DNA from: Treponema sp. | Lineage (GTDB): Bacteria; Spirochaetota; Spirochaetia; Treponematales; Breznakiellaceae | NCBI GenBank assembly: GCA_031259345.1 | Contig: JAIRLQ010000405.1 | Coordinates: 1 to 7,550 of the forward strand | DNA: 7,550 nt | Reading direction: 5' to 3' | Part shown: positions 6,745 to 7,550 of the stretch, piece after piece | How positions within the stretch are numbered: position 1 is the stretch's first letter | Layout: each line of letters begins with the position of its first letter | Program-made: the position numbers and the translations under genes | The notes under the pieces: model-generated | The model's input: the letters and a program-made list of their open reading frames with translations, nothing else | What the model was told of the DNA's origin: nothing | The model's database searches: none

Positions 6745-6774
6745 ATTATAATAATAAAATGAACTTCTTGTAAA
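6745..6774 (-). promoter_or_regulatory. Near-consensus sigma-70 promoter reading into the sda remnant
   Basis: On the minus strand TTTACA (6774-6769) is followed after 18 bases by a perfect TATAAT (6750-6745). The predicted start of transcription is about 6738, the A of the remnant's ATG, so a message from here would be nearly leaderless for the remnant. It would now supply the oxidoreductase and rnhA with a roughly 470-base leader. The region is AT-rich, so chance matches are more likely than elsewhere. Confidence 0.55.
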
Positions 6775-6867
6775 TTCTAAAGTGAGGCTGTTCCAAAATT
6801 CGGTTGGTTTTGAGCAAGTTTAACCATCTTTCTTTTCTGTTTTTGTATTATCTTCTTGAGAAAATGA

Positions 6868-6902
6868 TTGACTTTTGATAGGATGTCTTAGTATTTTATA
6901 GG
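6868..6902 (+). promoter_or_regulatory. Candidate groEL promoter
   Basis: TTGACT (6868-6873) with TATTTT (6892-6897) after 18 bases, or TTGATA (6875-6880) with TATAGG (6897-6902) after 16, would start a message near 6905-6910 and give a leader of about 115 bases. Both have imperfect -10 boxes and I cannot choose between them. The rest of the 283-bp intergenic region shows no CIRCE operator. Confidence 0.4.
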
Positions 6903-6942
6903 AAAGTCTCATCATAAATGGGGCAAAATCCATTTCATATTA

Positions 6943-6999
6943 TACCGGTTTTTTCGCAAATAGGGAGAGCTGTTCCGAATTGTATCCGAAGAGCCGGTA
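6943..6999 (+). promoter_or_regulatory. Structured groEL leader (long-range stem)
   Basis: TACCGGTTTTTT (6943-6954) can pair with GAAGAGCCGGTA (6988-6999) as a continuous 12-bp RNA stem, nine Watson-Crick pairs and three G-U. A smaller GGGA/TTCC hairpin (6963-6966 with 6973-6976) sits in the loop. The same U run can instead pair with GAAAAAG (7011-7017), next to the Shine-Dalgarno sequence. This suggests, but does not prove, a leader that alters ribosome access, perhaps by temperature. Confidence 0.4.
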
Positions 7000-7021
7000 A
7001 TTAAAGAGGAGAAAAAGAATC

Positions 7022-7550
7022 ATGGCGAAACAGTTATTGTTCAATGAAGAGGCTAGGCGCAAACTACTTTCCGGGGTTGAGCAGATTTCTAAGGCCGTTA
7101 AAGTAACCCTCGGCCCCAAGGGACGGAACGTTCTTTTGGACAAGAAATTCGGTGCCCCCACCGTAACCAAAGACGGCGTTTCCGTAGCAAAGGAAATAGA
7201 ACTTGCCGATCCCTACGAGAACATGGGGGCTCAGCTCCTCAAAGAAGTGGCTACCAAGACCAACGATGTGGCCGGCGACGGCACCACCACCGCTACGGTA
7301 CTGGCCTATTCCCTGGTAAAAGAGGGCCTCAAATCGGTAGCCGCCGGGATGACGCCCATAGAGCTCAAACGGGGTATTGATAAGGCGGTGGAAATCGCCG
7401 TGGAAGAGATCAAGAAAAATTCCAAAGAGATCAAGGATAAGGAAGAAATTTCCCATGTGGCCTCGGTTTCCGCCAATAATGACGCTGAAATCGGCAATAC
7501 CATCGCCGACGCCATGGAAAAAGTCGGTAAAGACGGGGTTATCACCGTGG
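7022..7550 (+). CDS. groEL: Chaperonin GroEL, N-terminal part (runs off the window)
   Basis: The first 176 residues of the 60-kDa chaperonin are present. GroEL forms two stacked seven-membered rings and folds cytoplasmic proteins with GroES using ATP. The sequence begins MAKQLLFNEEARRKLLSGV and carries the nucleotide-binding LGPKGRNVLLD (30-40), TKDGVSVAKEI (49-59, D51) and GDGTTTATVLA (85-95, D86, equivalent to the ATPase Asp87 of E. coli). The frame is open to the window edge, so there is no sign of damage. AAAGAGGAG at 7003-7011 lies 10 bases before the ATG. No groES precedes it; separate groES and groEL loci are also found in T. pallidum. It diverges from the sda remnant across a 283-bp region. 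Confidence 0.98.
   Translation, partial: MAKQLLFNEEARRKLLSGVEQISKAVKVTLGPKGRNVLLDKKFGAPTVTKDGVSVAKEIELADPYENMGAQLLKEVATKTNDVAGDGTTTATVLAYSLVKEGLKSVAAGMTPIELKRGIDKAVEIAVEEIKKNSKEIKDKEEISHVASVSANNDAEIGNTIADAMEKVGKDGVITV

Noticed and set aside
6397..6762. 121-residue plus-strand open frame over the sda remnant
   Set aside because: The minus strand has clear serine dehydratase similarity in two frames, while the plus-strand product has no recognisable motif.
6740..7021. CIRCE heat-shock operator in front of groEL
   Set aside because: No TTAGCACTC-like half site or its inverse occurs in the intergenic region.

Overview
The window looks like a stretch of spirochaete chromosome, most probably Treponema and perhaps one of the termite-gut lineages. 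This is inferred from the gene mix: a spirochaete-type lipoprotein overlapping a LysM envelope gene, a large Cache-type chemoreceptor, and a groEL with no groES or CIRCE operator in front of it. I did not confirm the assignment by any search. Most of the window is ordinary chromosome. The interest lies in one decayed gene and in several structured intergenic sequences.

Left part (1-1206): two plus-strand genes overlap by four bases. The first encodes a small helical lipoprotein. The second encodes a secreted protein with a helical middle and a C-terminal LysM domain, and both probably act in the periplasm or envelope. They converge on a minus-strand oxidoreductase gene across a short gap that holds a nested palindromic element (1145-1206). 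This element can fold as a three-way junction and probably ends transcription from both sides.

Middle part (1205-5238, minus strand): read in the direction of transcription, this holds rnhA (RNase HI), then a GTG-started methyl-accepting chemotaxis protein with a large double-Cache-type sensor, then a Gfo/Idh/MocA oxidoreductase. The gaps contain hairpins: a terminator-like one after rnhA and three consecutive inverted repeats after the chemoreceptor.

Right part (5267-7550): a second Gfo/Idh/MocA oxidoreductase lies just upstream of rnhA. Ahead of it is the wreck of an iron-sulfur L-serine dehydratase gene (6282-6738). Only the N-terminal end of its beta domain and the C-terminal end of its alpha domain remain, in different frames, with a TGA at a conserved cysteine position. 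A near-consensus promoter still reads into this remnant and would now drive the oxidoreductase and rnhA. Diverging from it, groEL starts at 7022 and runs off the window. Its leader can fold into a 12-bp stem just before the Shine-Dalgarno sequence.

No rRNA, tRNA, CRISPR array, transposase or phage gene was seen.
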